Of a DNA stretch of 64,000 nucleotides, positions 1 to 10,200 are shown one piece after another. The notes beneath the pieces are model-generated. The model worked only from the letters and a program-made list of their open reading frames with translations. It did not search any database and had not been told where the DNA came from. The DNA comes from Bradyrhizobium sp. CSS354 (GTDB taxonomy: Bacteria; Pseudomonadota; Alphaproteobacteria; Rhizobiales; Xanthobacteraceae): positions 248,001 to 312,000 of the forward strand of contig NZ_JAACFU010000008.1 of NCBI RefSeq assembly GCF_029051725.1. Reading direction: 5' to 3'. The first letter of the stretch is position 1, and every line of letters begins with the position of its first letter. The position numbers and the translations under genes are program-made.

Positions 1-3000
1 GAGAACAGCACCGCCTCGAAGTGACCCGTGGGATCAGAGAGCCCCATGATGCCCATCTTGTTGCCGGTCTTGGTCCGCCGCTCCATGCGCGACACCACGG
101 TGGCGGCGACCTTGCCTGCGGTGGCGCCGGTCTTCACCGCGCGCGAGAACTCGGCCCAGGACTGCACGCGCAGCCGCTTCAGCACGGTGGCGTAATCGTC
201 GAGCGGATGTCCCGACAGGAAGAAGCCGATCGCGTCATATTCGCGGCGCAGCCGCTCGGCCGGCAACCAGGGCTCGATCTGCGGCAGCATGATGGTCGGC
301 GCGTCCGCCGAGCTGCCGAACATGTCGTTCTGGCCGATGGTCGCAGCTTCGTTCGCCCGCTGGCATGCCGCGAGAATCGAATCTGCGCCGGCGAAGACCC
401 GCGCCCTGTTCGGCTCCAGGGTGTCGAAGGCGCCCGCGGCGGCCAGGCTTTCGATGATGCGCTTGTTGATCGCGCGCGGCGACACCCGCGCGGCGAAGTC
501 GGCGAGCGAGGTGAACAAGCCGTTTTTGGTCCGCTCCGCGATGATCTGCTCGACGGCCGCGATGCCGACGCCCTTCAGCGCCGCGAGCGCGTAGTAGATG
601 GTCTTGTCGCCGACCTCGAAAGTCGCGCCGGAGCGGTTGACGTTGGGCGGCTCGACCTTGATGCCGAGGCGCTGCGCCTCGGCGCGGAATTCGGACAGCT
701 TGTCGGTATTGTTAAGATCGAGCGTCATCGACGCCGCGATGAACTCCACCGGGTAATGCGCCTTCATGTAGGCGGTGTGGTAGGACACCAGCGCATAGGC
801 CGCCGCGTGGCTTTTGTTGAAGCCGTAGTCGGCGAATTTTGCCAGCAGCTCGAAGATCGTGTCGGCCTGCCCCTTCGGCACGCCATTTTTCACCGCACCG
901 GCGACGAAGATCTCGCGCTGCTTCTCCATCTCGGCGCGGATCTTCTTGCCCATGGCGCGGCGCAGCAGGTCGGCGTCGCCGAGCGAATAGCCCGACATCA
1001 CCTGCGCGATCTGCATCACCTGTTCCTGGTAGATGATGACGCCGAAGGTCTCCTTGAGAATCGGCTCCAGCACGGGGTGGAGATATTCCGGCTCCTCGTC
1101 GCCGTGCTTGCGCGCGCAATAGGTCGGGATGTTCGCCATCGGACCCGGTCGATAGAGCGCGACCAGCGCGATGATGTCCTCGAAACGGTCGGGGCGCATG
1201 TCGACCAGCGCGCGCCGCATGCCCTGGCTTTCAACCTGGAACACGCCGACCACCTCGCCGCGCGCCAGCATCTGGTAGCTTTCGGCATCGTCGATCGGCA
1301 GTGTCGCGAGATCGACATGGATGTCGCGCGGCTTGAGCAGTTTGCACGCGACGTCGAGCACGGTCAGCGTCTTCAGGCCGAGGAAGTCGAACTTCACCAG
1401 GCCCGCCGGCTCGACCCATTTCATGTTGAACTGGGTCACCGGCATATCGGATTTGGGATCGCGATACATCGGCACGAGTTCGCTCAGCGGGCGATCGCCG
1501 ATCACGATGCCGGCCGCGTGCGTCGAGGCGTGGCGGGTCAGGCCTTCGAGGCGCTGGGCGATGTCGAAGGCGCGCGCCACCACCGGGTCCTCGTCGCGGA
1601 ACGCCTGGAGCTTCGGCTCGCTCTCGATCGCGGCCGCCAGCGTCACCGGCGCGGCCGGATTCTGCGGCACGAGTTTTGTAAGCTTGTCGACCTGGCCGTA
1701 GGGCATCTGCAGCACGCGGCCGACGTCGCGGAGCACGCCGCGCGCCTGCAGCGTACCGAAGGTGATGATCTGCGCCACCTGGTCGCGACCGTAGCGCTCC
1801 TGGACGTACTTGATCACCTCGCCGCGGCGGTCCTGGCAGAAGTCGATGTCGAAATCCGGCATCGAGACGCGTTCCGGATTGAGGAAGCGCTCGAACAGCA
1901 GGCCGAACTTGATCGGGTCGAGGTCGGTGATAGTGAGCGCCCACGCAACCAGCGAGCCTGCGCCGGAGCCGCGGCCCGGCCCGACCGGAATGCCCTGCCC
2001 CTTCGCCCATTTGATGAAGTCGGAGACGATCAGGAAGTAGCCCGCGTACTTCATGCGCATGATGACGTCGAGCTCGAACGCAAGGCGCGCGCTGTAATCT
2101 TCTTCCGTCGTGCCTTGCGACAGGCCGTGCACGCGCAGGCGGTTGGCGAGCCCCTCCTCCGCCTGCCGCTTCAATTCGGCCGCCTCGACCGAGGCGGCAT
2201 CGGAGCTTGCGGCAGCGCCGACCGTGAAGAACGGCAGGATCGGCTTGCGCGTCATCGGCCGGAACGAGCAGCGCTCGGCGATCTCCACCGTCGAGGCCAG
2301 CGCCTCCGGAATGTCGGCGAACAGCACCGCCATCTCGGCGCGGGTCTTGAAACGGTGATCGGGCGTGAGCTGCTCGCGCTCGGTCTCCGCGATCAGCCGC
2401 CCGCCGGCGATGCAGAGCAGCGCGTCATGGGCTTCGTAATCGTCGGTCGCCGCGAAATACGGCTCGTTGGTCGCAACTAGCGGCAGGCCCTTGGTGTAGG
2501 CGATGTCGATCAGGTGGCTTTCGACCCGCCGCTCCTTCTCGGTGTTGTGGCGCTGCAATTCGATGTAGAGGCGGTCCCCGAACAGGCTCGCCAGACGCTC
2601 GCAGCGCGCCGCCGCGAGCTCGGTATAACCGCCGGCAAGCGCCAGCGAGATCGGCCCGTCCGGACCGCCCGTCAGCGCGATCAGGCCTTCGGTCTCGCCT
2701 TCGAGCCAGTCGAACTTGATGTGGGGAGCATGAGTGTCGGGCGTCTCCAGGAACGCGCGCGAGTTCAGCCGCATCAGGCTGCGGTAGCCGCGCTCCTGCG
2801 CGGCCAGCAGCACCACGCGCGAAGGCAGAAGCGCATTGCGCGCATTGGGATCCTGGTCGCCGAACTCGATCGCGATCTCGCAGCCGACGATCGGCTGGAT
2901 ACCGGAGACCGCCATCTTGTCGGAGAACTCCAGCGCACCGAACATGTTGTCGGTGTCGGTCAGCGCCAGCGCCGGCTGATGATCTTTCTTCGCAAGCTCG

Positions 3001-3083
3001 GCGAGCTTGGCGATCTTGATCGAGCCCTTGAGCAGCGAGTAGGCCGAGTGAACGTGAAGGTGGACAAATCCGGCGCTCGGCAT
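1..3083 (-). CDS. dnaE: DNA polymerase III alpha subunit (C-terminus cut by window edge)
   Basis: This is the catalytic subunit of the replicative DNA polymerase (C-family), which acts in the cytoplasmic replisome. The protein starts MPSAGFVHLHVHSAYSLLKG, the PHP-domain N-terminus with its HxH motif. The polymerase active-site motif PDFDID lies near residue 409 (about 1841-1858). About 1,028 residues are visible. Full DnaE proteins are roughly 1,150-1,180 residues, so the C-terminal OB-fold/tau-binding part lies left of base 1. The ATG at 3083 opens a frame that stays free of stops to the edge. The 171 bases upstream hold no recognisable gene. This is the replicative DnaE1 type by its PHP start and its place near lolCD-proS. 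I see no frameshift. Confidence 0.95.
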   Translation of the reverse strand, partial: MPSAGFVHLHVHSAYSLLKGSIKIAKLAELAKKDHQPALALTDTDNMFGALEFSDKMAVSGIQPIVGCEIAIEFGDQDPNARNALLPSRVVLLAAQERGYRSLMRLNSRAFLETPDTHAPHIKFDWLEGETEGLIALTGGPDGPISLALAGGYTELAAARCERLASLFGDRLYIELQRHNTEKERRVESHLIDIAYTKGLPLVATNEPYFAATDDYEAHDALLCIAGGRLIAETEREQLTPDHRFKTRAEMAVLFADIPEALASTVEIAERCSFRPMTRKPILPFFTVGAAASSDAASVEAAELKRQAEEGLANRLRVHGLSQGTTEEDYSARLAFELDVIMRMKYAGYFLIVSDFIKWAKGQGIPVGPGRGSGAGSLVAWALTITDLDPIKFGLLFERFLNPERVSMPDFDIDFCQDRRGEVIKYVQERYGRDQVAQIITFGTLQARGVLRDVGRVLQMPYGQVDKLTKLVPQNPAAPVTLAAAIESEPKLQAFRDEDPVVARAFDIAQRLEGLTRHASTHAAGIVIGDRPLSELVPMYRDPKSDMPVTQFNMKWVEPAGLVKFDFLGLKTLTVLDVACKLLKPRDIHVDLATLPIDDAESYQMLARGEVVGVFQVESQGMRRALVDMRPDRFEDIIALVALYRPGPMANIPTYCARKHGDEEPEYLHPVLEPILKETFGVIIYQEQVMQIAQVMSGYSLGDADLLRRAMGKKIRAEMEKQREIFVAGAVKNGVPKGQADTIFELLAKFADYGFNKSHAAAYALVSYHTAYMKAHYPVEFIAASMTLDLNNTDKLSEFRAEAQRLGIKVEPPNVNRSGATFEVGDKTIYYALAALKGVGIAAVEQIIAERTKNGLFTSLADFAARVSPRAINKRIIESLAAAGAFDTLEPNRARVFAGADSILAACQRANEAATIGQNDMFGSSADAPTIMLPQIEPWLPAERLRREYDAIGFFLSGHPLDDYATVLKRLRVQSWAEFSRAVKTGATAGKVAATVVSRMERRTKTGNKMGIMGLSDPTGHFEAVLF

Positions 3084-3254
3084 GGTCGCGTGACGGCCTC
3101 TTGCAGATGAGATGGAGCGGTCACCGGCACCGGAGGCATCCTGCACTCGCCCGGCCGACTCGCCTCACAATGGTGGGGCGTCACGCTGCCAGAGTCCACG
3201 CCGGAACGGCCGATCGGCCGCGTCGTCCTGCTTTTCCCCAACCTGGGCCCGCGC

Positions 3255-3353
3255 CTAGAGCTGCGGGAGTACCTGGGCCCAGATCGCGATCATCCCGACA
3301 AACAGCGCGATCGACGCCAACGCGGCGGCTTCTTCGACGAAAATCCTGAACAT
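3255..3353 (-). CDS. 32-residue SOS-controlled inner-membrane protein, SidA-like candidate
   Basis: This small gene has an ATG at 3353, a GGAG ribosome site six bases upstream, and a TAG stop at 3255-3257. The product begins MFRIFVEEAAALASIALF and ends WAQVLPQL. It has a short acidic/aromatic head and one hydrophobic span (about residues 9-28). An in-frame ATG at 3365 would add four residues but has no Shine-Dalgarno sequence. Its promoter is buried in two perfect LexA boxes (3371-3403), so DNA-damage control is very likely. Caulobacter SidA is a 29-residue SOS-induced membrane protein that blocks division through FtsW. Size, topology and regulation match that model, but homology is inferred and not shown. 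It lies just upstream of dnaE in the same direction. Confidence 0.72.
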   Translation of the reverse strand: MFRIFVEEAAALASIALFVGMIAIWAQVLPQL

Positions 3354-3370
3354 GGCTTGCTCCATGGTGA

Positions 3371-3414
3371 GAACGTATGAAGAACATTGTTCTCATTTCG
3401 TTCTCAGGAGTCAA
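3371..3414 (-). promoter_or_regulatory. Double LexA (SOS) operator with overlapping sigma70 promoter
   Basis: GAAC at 3371-3374 and 3382-3385, and GTTC at 3389-3392 and 3400-3403, form GAAC-N7-GAAC-N3-GTTC-N7-GTTC. These are two perfect alphaproteobacterial LexA boxes (GTTC-N7-GTTC) in mirror arrangement, symmetric about base 3387. On the minus strand a -35 TTGACT (3409-3414) and a -10 AACAAT (3386-3391) are 17 bases apart, so one box fills the spacer and the other lies downstream of the -10. LexA binding should shut this promoter tightly. The small membrane-protein gene starting at 3353 is the obvious target. Confidence 0.85.
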
Positions 3415-3466
3415 GCTATCTCGACCATCTCCGAATAGAATGGTTAACCCGCTGAATTTGAACAAC

Positions 3467-3496
3467 AAAAAAGCCCCGGCCGATGGCCGGGGCTTT
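3467..3496 (-). terminator. Rho-independent terminator of the Omp25/31-type gene
   Basis: A perfect 9-bp GC stem (3473-3481 with 3485-3493, loop of three) is followed on the minus strand by six T (complement of 3467-3472). It lies about 45 bases past the stop of the outer-membrane gene. It also separates that transcript from the SOS promoter. Confidence 0.9.
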
Positions 3497-3538
3497 CGCC
3501 GACCGCTCGAAGTCGAGCGATCGATATCAGGCTTCTAC

Positions 3539-4258
3539 TCAGTACCGACCGAGGCTCGGGCCGCCGAACTTGTAGTTCAGGCGGACGAGACCCATGTCGA
3601 CGTCCTGACGGATGCGGTCGGTCGAGGGCACCAGCGCGAAGGTGACGTCCTTGTCCTGCAGGAAGATGTGGTTGTACTCGACGCCAACCGACCAGTTCGG
3701 GGCGAAACCGTACTCGAGGCCGGCACCGATCGTGCCACCCCAACGGGTCTGATCGTTCGAGGACAGCAGTGCGCCGCCCAAGGTCGAGACTTCATACTTG
3801 GTGCCGGCGACAGCCGCACCGCCCTTGGCGTAAACGAGGACGTTATTCCAAGCGTAGCCGATCTGACCGGTGATCAGACCGAACGAGTCGATCTTGGAGC
3901 GGTTGCGGGTCGCGAACAGCGCGCTGACGTTGTCGCCCGAGAAGTCGGCCCAGTTGCCCTGACCTTCGATGCCGAACACCCACTGGCCCGACTGCATGCG
4001 ATAGCCGATCTGGCCACCGACCGTGCCGCCCGTCGCATCGTGCGAACCCTCGCGGCCACCGCCGACGAGATCCCAGGTCGAATGGGCGGAACCGCCGCCG
4101 CCGTTGATACCGATGTAGAAGCCGCTCCAGTCGTAGATCGCGGCAACCATCGCCGGCGCCTTGGTGTAAGGCCGCGCAGCGAGGTCAGCAGCCACCGCCG
4201 GTGCAGCCGCGCCGAGCGCGACAAGGCTCACAGCAGCAAGCAACAGATTCTTGTTCAT
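3539..4258 (-). CDS. Outer-membrane beta-barrel protein, Omp25/31 (porin) family
   Basis: The 239-residue protein starts MNKNLLLAAVSLVALGAAAP, a classic signal peptide with an AVAA cleavage site near residue 24. The mature part begins with the conserved DWSGFYIG motif of Omp25/Omp31/RopB-like barrels (residues 43-50). Alternating glycine- and aromatic-rich strands follow, with late motifs VGVEYNHIFLQDKDV and VRLNYKFGGP. These proteins form an eight-stranded barrel in the outer membrane and are abundant structural or adhesion proteins in rhizobia. The gene is monocistronic, with its own strong terminator. The exact role is unknown. Confidence 0.9.
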   Translation of the reverse strand: MNKNLLLAAVSLVALGAAAPAVAADLAARPYTKAPAMVAAIYDWSGFYIGINGGGGSAHSTWDLVGGGREGSHDATGGTVGGQIGYRMQSGQWVFGIEGQGNWADFSGDNVSALFATRNRSKIDSFGLITGQIGYAWNNVLVYAKGGAAVAGTKYEVSTLGGALLSSNDQTRWGGTIGAGLEYGFAPNWSVGVEYNHIFLQDKDVTFALVPSTDRIRQDVDMGLVRLNYKFGGPSLGRY

Positions 4259-4510
4259 TTGATTCCCGTTCCAGTTTCGTCGTTAGGCCCCCGGGCCGTG
4301 GCGTCGTCATACCAGCGCTCGACGGAATTGCTGTAACCTCGACGCCACAGTTCGCGCCAAAGGATCGCGCTTCATTAATGAAGATTTACCAACGCGCGCA
4401 GGAAACCCTTTGAAACAAGTGTTTTCATGAGTTCCATTGTGGACTACACGACATCTGCGGCACGCGCGCGTGACAACGTCGCGCGCACGTTCGCGTGATT
4501 GGAGAATTGA

Positions 4511-4831
4511 ATGCGCAGACGAATTGCTCTCCCCATTGTCGCCATATTTTCGCTCGCCCTCGCCACATTTGGGATCACGCTCGGCGCAAGCGTGCCCGCG
4601 CGCGCGTTCGGGACCCACCATGCCTTCTGCCTCACCGGCGATGAATGGCCGGGGCTCAGCAATTGTACGTTCGACACTTACGCGCAGTGCCAGGCGAGTT
4701 CGTCGGGCCGCGCCCTCACCTGTATTGCGAACCCCTATTTCGCAGGCCAGAGCGACGATCCCTATGCGTATCAGAACAGGCCGCGCGCGCAGGTGCCGGG
4801 TTATTCACCCGGTTACTACGTGCCGCGCTGA
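4511..4831 (+). CDS. DUF3551-type secreted small protein
   Basis: This 106-residue protein has a hydrophobic signal segment (residues 5-32). The mature region is cysteine-containing, with the pattern FCLTGDEWPG, CTFDTYAQCQASSSGR and CIANPYF. That pattern is the hallmark of DUF3551, a family expanded in Bradyrhizobium. The tail is rich in Pro and Tyr (PGYSPGYYVPR). It is predicted to be periplasmic, with two conserved cysteine pairs possibly forming disulfides. It is transcribed away from the Omp gene across a 250-base shared upstream region. The molecular function is unknown. Confidence 0.82.
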   Translation: MRRRIALPIVAIFSLALATFGITLGASVPARAFGTHHAFCLTGDEWPGLSNCTFDTYAQCQASSSGRALTCIANPYFAGQSDDPYAYQNRPRAQVPGYSPGYYVPR

Positions 4832-5048
4832 GATGCGCCGCGCTCGCCCGATTGCAGCGGACGAGCAACCAAGAAGCACGGTGTTCGCGGCGTGGCTCAC
4901 AAATTCGGGACGCTGATATGCGGCCTGCCCTGCGTTGAGCTTGCAGCGTTGACGCCGACCGATCCGGGTTTAACTACGACAGAGAAATCTTGCAGGGGTG
5001 GCGACGTTCGCTGGGCTGATTCCCGTTAACGCCACCATTGCAGGACAT

Positions 5049-6383
5049 ATGACGATATCGAAGCAAGCGACATCGCAGCAAGCGACCTCGCCCCGCGCGA
5101 CCGCGGCATCCACGCCCCCTCATCTCGCCATCGTCCTGTTCTCGCTCGCGATGGGCGGCTTTGCGATCGGAACCACCGAATTCGCATCGATGAGCCTGTT
5201 GCCGTTTTTCGCCGCCGACCTCGGGGTCGACGAGCCTACCGCGGGACACGCGATCAGCGCCTACGCGCTCGGCGTCGTGCTGGGCGCGCCGCTGATCGCC
5301 GTGCTCGGCGCACGGTTGGCGCGGCGCGCGCAGCTCTTGGTTCTGATGGCCGTGTTCGCGGCCGGCAATGCCCTCACCGCGCTGGCGCCGGGCTTTGGCT
5401 CGATGATCGCGGCGCGTTTTCTCTCGGGATTGCCGCATGGCGCCTATTTCGGCATCGCCGCGCTGGTCGCAGCCTCGCTGGTCCCTCAACATCGTCGCTC
5501 GCAGGCGATCGGCCAGGTGATGCTGGGCCTGACCGGCGCCACCATCGTCGGTGTGCCCCTGGCCAACCTGATTGGGCAGGCGATCGGCTGGCGCGCGAGC
5601 TTCGGCCTCGTGTCGGTGCTGGCGTTGCTCACGGTGCTGCTGTGCGCCTTGTTCGCGCCGCGCGACAAGGCTGGCCGGTCCGATCCGCTGCGAGAGCTCG
5701 GCGCGCTGCGAAGCGGCCGCGTCTGGATCACGCTGGCGATCGGCGCCATCGGCTTCGGCGGCATGTTCGCCGTCTACACTTATCTGGCGACGACGCTGAT
5801 CGAGGTGACCAAGGTCAGCCCCGCGCTCATACCGCTTTTTCTGGCCGTGTTCGGCATCGGCGCGACGCTCGGCAATCTGTTTGTGCCGCGCTTTGCCGAC
5901 CGCGCGCTGATGCCGACGGCGGGAGCCATCCTGCTGTTCTCAGCGGTCGCGCTGCTGGTGTTTCCGCTTGCCGCCGGCAATCCCTGGGCGCTGGCGGCAG
6001 ACGTCTTCGCCATCGGCGCCGGCGTCTCGCTCGGAGCCATCCTCCAGACGCGGCTGATGGACGTCGCGGGAGATGCGCAGGCGCTCGCCGCCGCACTCAA
6101 CCATTCGGCGTTCAATACCGCCAATGCGCTCGGTCCGTTTCTCGGCGGCCTCGCCATTCGCGAGGGGCTGGGCTGGACCTCCACCGGTCCCGTCGGCGCC
6201 GCGCTGGCGGTTCTGGGTTTCCTGATCTGGATTGTCGCCTATCGTGACTCCAAATCTGCCCCGGTCGATATCAGCTCAGGAAGCAACGCAGCCCCACCGA
6301 AGAATCCTCCGGCGAGACGTGCACCGCCACTGGCGCCGGATGATCGAAGCCGTTTGGATGCTGCCCGAGATCCGGTGGCTTGA
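5049..6383 (+). CDS. MFS transporter, AraJ/YdhP-type efflux permease
   Basis: This is an inner-membrane drug or sugar efflux antiporter of the major facilitator superfamily with about 12 hydrophobic segments. Early motifs such as FAIGTTEFASMSLLPFFAADL and the motif-A-like RFLSGLPHGAYFG fit the AraJ/YdhP group. I chose ATG 5049, which has AGGA just upstream. An upstream GTG (4998) would prepend an implausible 17 residues. The membrane domain ends near IWIVAYRD. The last ~45 residues are Pro/Ala/Arg-rich and unlike the family, and they overlap a coding-looking antisense stretch after the map stop codon (6271-6393). The natural end may therefore have been lost and extended. The substrate is unknown. 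Confidence 0.85.
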   Translation: MTISKQATSQQATSPRATAASTPPHLAIVLFSLAMGGFAIGTTEFASMSLLPFFAADLGVDEPTAGHAISAYALGVVLGAPLIAVLGARLARRAQLLVLMAVFAAGNALTALAPGFGSMIAARFLSGLPHGAYFGIAALVAASLVPQHRRSQAIGQVMLGLTGATIVGVPLANLIGQAIGWRASFGLVSVLALLTVLLCALFAPRDKAGRSDPLRELGALRSGRVWITLAIGAIGFGGMFAVYTYLATTLIEVTKVSPALIPLFLAVFGIGATLGNLFVPRFADRALMPTAGAILLFSAVALLVFPLAAGNPWALAADVFAIGAGVSLGAILQTRLMDVAGDAQALAAALNHSAFNTANALGPFLGGLAIREGLGWTSTGPVGAALAVLGFLIWIVAYRDSKSAPVDISSGSNAAPPKNPPARRAPPLAPDDRSRLDAARDPVA

Positions 6384-6393
6384 GGACGCCTTC

Positions 6394-7143
6394 TTAACCA
6401 GCCATCGTCACGATCAACGGTCCGCTTCGCGTGGCGATCACAGTGTGCTCGTATTGAACGGTCGGCGCCTCGGGGCTGCTGTAGAGCGTCCATGGATCAT
6501 CGCCATCCTGTGCCCATTCGGCGCCCAGGGACAGGAACGGCTCCACGGTGAACACCAGGCCTTCGCTCATGACGCGGCGTTCGGAGCGGTCGGGCCATGT
6601 TGCGATCTCCGTCGGCTCCTCGTGGAGCGACAGGCCGACGCCGTGACTGGCAAGGTTCCTGACCAGGCTGTAACCGTTCTTCCGCGCAAAGGTCCCGATG
6701 GCCTGACCGATTCCGGCGATCGGCTTGCCGGCTCCAACCTGCTGCAGGCCCGTCCACATCGCGCGCCGGCCATCCCTGCAAAGACGTTCAACCGCGCGGG
6801 TTGCGGGTGGAACGGCGAACGACGCTCCCGTATCCGCAAAGAAGCCGTGCTTCTCGGCTGATACGTCGATGTTCACGAGATCCCCGCGCGCGATCCGCCG
6901 ATCGCCGGGAATGCCATGAGCGATCTCCTCGTTCACGCTGATGCAGGTCGCCCCGGGAAAGTCGTAGGCCAGCTCCGGAGCCGAACGTGCGCCGGCAGCC
7001 TCCAGCAATGTTCGCCCGATCTGGTCGAGCTCGGAGGTGGTCATGCCCGGCTCGAGCGCCTTCCCCATTGCCTCCAGGATATTGGCGACGATGCGCCCGA
7101 TCTCTTTCAGGCGCGCGAGGTCGTTGTCATCCGAGATTGTCAT
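6394..7143 (-). CDS. map: Type I methionine aminopeptidase
   Basis: The protein (249 residues from ATG 7143, chosen for GGAAGAG upstream) removes the initiator methionine from nascent proteins. The metal-binding set is visible: two Asp in NIDVSAEKHGFFADTGASF, His in SHGVGLSLHEEP, Glu in FTVEPFL and Glu in EHTVIA. N-terminal zinc-finger or linker extensions are absent, so this is a short type Ia enzyme. It is probably a second, accessory map copy, since the essential copy usually lies elsewhere. It stands alone, convergent with the MFS gene. After the TAA stop the same frame stays open for 40 more codons. Confidence 0.92.
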   Translation of the reverse strand: MTISDDNDLARLKEIGRIVANILEAMGKALEPGMTTSELDQIGRTLLEAAGARSAPELAYDFPGATCISVNEEIAHGIPGDRRIARGDLVNIDVSAEKHGFFADTGASFAVPPATRAVERLCRDGRRAMWTGLQQVGAGKPIAGIGQAIGTFARKNGYSLVRNLASHGVGLSLHEEPTEIATWPDRSERRVMSEGLVFTVEPFLSLGAEWAQDGDDPWTLYSSPEAPTVQYEHTVIATRSGPLIVTMAG

Positions 7144-7221
7144 GTCATGCTCTTCCGAAAGCCGGGACATAGCCCTTGTGAAGGCGGCTTGCAAACGGAA
7201 GAGATCGTTTCCAAAACGCGT

Positions 7222-10200
7222 TCAGATATCGTCGAGCAAGCTGCGGACTTTGGCAGCCAGGTCGTCGATGGCGAAGGGCTTGGGAAGCAGATGCTTGCCG
7301 GCATCGAGCACGCCATTGTGAACGATTGCATTGCGCGTGTAGCCGGTGGTGAACAGCACCTTCAGCTCCGGGTATCGTTTCGACAGCTCGGCCGCAAGCT
7401 CGGCGCCCGTCATGTCGGGCATGACGACATCCGTGAACAGCAGATCTGGGACGAAGCCATTTTCGATCGTCCCGATCGCCTCCTTGGCGCTGGCTGCCTC
7501 GATGACGGTGTAGCCAAGTTCGCGCAGGCTCTCGGAAGACATGCTGCGGACGCGCTCGTCGTCTTCCACGACGAGAATGGTTTCGTTCTGATGGCTTGCA
7601 CCGGCAGGTATCTCTTCCTGCGACGGATCTGAGCCCGCCTCCTCGCCGGCGAAGCGTGGCAGGTAGATCTTCACGGTCGTGCCAACATCGACTTCCGAGT
7701 CAATTTTGACATGGCCGCCCGACTGCCGCACGAAACCATAGACCTGACTGAGGCCGAGGCCGGTGCCCTTGCCCACGACCTTGGTCGTAAAAAACGGATC
7801 GAACACCTTGCCGAGCACATCGGCCGGAATTCCCGTGCCGTTGTCCGTCACGGCCACGAGAACGTACTGCCCGGGTGCGAGTGCGTACTCGCGAGCATAC
7901 ATTCGATCGATCGAGGCGTTGCTGGTTTCTATCGTCAGCCTGCCGCCCTTTTGCATGGCATCGCGCGCATTGACCGCGAGATTGATCATCGCGCTCTCGA
8001 GCTGGGCCGGGTCTGCCTTGACCCGCCAGAGGCCAGCCGCCAGCACCGTCTCGAGGCGGATAAGCTCGCCAAGCGATCGCTCGAGCAGCTCGCTCATCCC
8101 GCCGACCATCTTGTTGATGTCCACGACCTCAGGCGCGAGAGGCTGCTGGCGCGAGAAAGCGAGCAGCCTTTGCGTCAACGTGGCGGCGCGATTTGCACCG
8201 TCGATGGCGCCCTCGATGAAGCGGTCTATGCTGACCTCTCCCCTGCCGAGCCGCCGCTTGGCAAGATTCAGGCTGCCGAGAATCACGGCCAGCATATTGT
8301 TGAAGTCGTGGGCAATACCTCCGGTCAATTGCCCAACGGCCTCCATCTTCTGGGATTGCCGCAATTGCTCTTCTGCTTTCATGCGCTCGGCGATTTCGTC
8401 GGCAACACGTTGTTCCAATCCGGCATTGAGCGCCTCGAGCCGAGTCAAGAGCTGGGCGTTGTCGATAGCGGTGGCGGCATGGCCCGCAATACCAAGCAAG
8501 GCGGCCTCATGCTCTGCCTGGAACTTACCCGTCTCGCCGTGACCGAAGAAAAGTCCGCCGAGGACTTCGCCGGTTCGCGAGATCACGGGGACCGCCAGGT
8601 AGGATCGGACCGGAAGATGGCCCTCGGGCATGCCTTTCCGCGGCGCGTTCTTGCCATAGCGGGGGTCCTGCAGGATGTCGTCGGACCTCACCACGCCAGA
8701 GCCCTCGAAGGTCGGGCTAAAGACGGCGGTGTTGCGGGGCATCGGAAAGTTTTCAAACGCGGATCGCGGCGCACCCGACAGCGAATACAGCATGTAGCTG
8801 CCGCCATCCGGCGCCAGAACGTTGTAGAAAAAGGCGCCGAATTGAGCACCGGTGAGTCCGACGCCGGCATCCGTCACGATCTGGACGATCTTGTCGAGGT
8901 CGCGTTCGCGAGAGACCGAAGCGCCGGTATCATTCAGTATTCTGAGATGACGCTCGGTTTTTTTTTGCGCGGTGATATCAAGTACCGTTCCGATGAACCG
9001 AACAGCCTGACCGTTGGCGAAGATGGCTTGACCGGTCGCGGCGATCCAGCGTTCGACCCCATCCTCGATGCCAATGGTTCGGTATTCCATATTGTAGTGT
9101 GCTGGCGCGTGCGGCGTCAGCGCCGCGGACACCGCCTCGTGGGCGCGCTGCCTGTCCTCGGGATGAAGGCCCTTCAGGAACGTCCCTTCATAGCTGGCTT
9201 CGGCGTCCGGCGGTAAACCGAACACCTCCTTGCAGCGGCTGTCCCATCGAAGAACGTTGTTGACCGGGTCGTAGTCCCAGGTGCCGATACCAGCCGCGTT
9301 GTTCGCAAGCGTCAGTCGTTCGGCGGCTTCCCGCGCTGCCTGTTCCGATCGGACGCGCTCGATGTGGGCCCACGATCGCTCGGTCACCTCGGTGAGCAAG
9401 GCGAGTTCGCGCGGCGTCCACTGGTGCGGGCCCCGATGATGAATGGCCATCAAGGCGGTAAGTCGTCCTTCTTTCACCAGGGGCTTGCAGATCGTCGAAC
9501 CGATCCCGATGTTCTGGAAAGTGGCGGCCTCCTCAGGCGCAAGCTCCTTCAAATTGTCATTGATGATGAGGGGCCTGCCGGCGCCGAGCTCTCGCACCGC
9601 CTTCTTGCCGAAGTCAGCCAGGCTGTAGTGACCGATGATATGCATTGCGCCCGGCGCCGCCCAATCTCCGCGTATGGTGAAGCCGTCCTGGTCCGCATCC
9701 ATGTCGGCATAGGCGCAGTTCGAGACGCCGAGATGCTGGCCGACCATTTTGGTCGTGACCGCCATCACGCCGTCGGCATCGCGAGTCTTGGCCGTCTCCT
9801 TGTTGAGCGCGTCCAGGAAAAGCAGCCGGGCTTCGTTCTCCCGCACAGCCGTCTCCGCACGGCGGCGCTCGACGGCCGTGCGCGTGCGCTCGGCAACATC
9901 GCGGATAAGCTCCAGCTCTTCGGGGCTCCATTCGCGGGGCCTGGCATCGTTCAGATACAGCAGCGCCACGACCCCGTCGGGCTCCGAGATCGGCATGTTG
10001 ACGAGCGCGCGCGCAGAAATCGCCTCGAGAGCCTCGGCACGATCGCCGACGCGAGGGTCTTTTTCCGCATCGGCACAGATGACGGTCTCGCCGCGCTTGA
10101 GGTCTTCGATGTAGCTGCCATAGTCGCGGAAGCGCAGCACGCCTGCGAGGCTCAGGATGCCCGGTGCGTTCCAGTCGCGGACAATTGTGATGGTCTCGGC

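Noticed and set aside
21..2480. An 819-codon open frame on the plus strand
   Set aside because: It is antisense to dnaE, Arg/His-rich with no domain, and is explained by high-GC codon bias of the opposite strand.
7711..9216. A 501-codon plus-strand open frame
   Set aside because: It is antisense to the hybrid kinase, with no domain or start signal.
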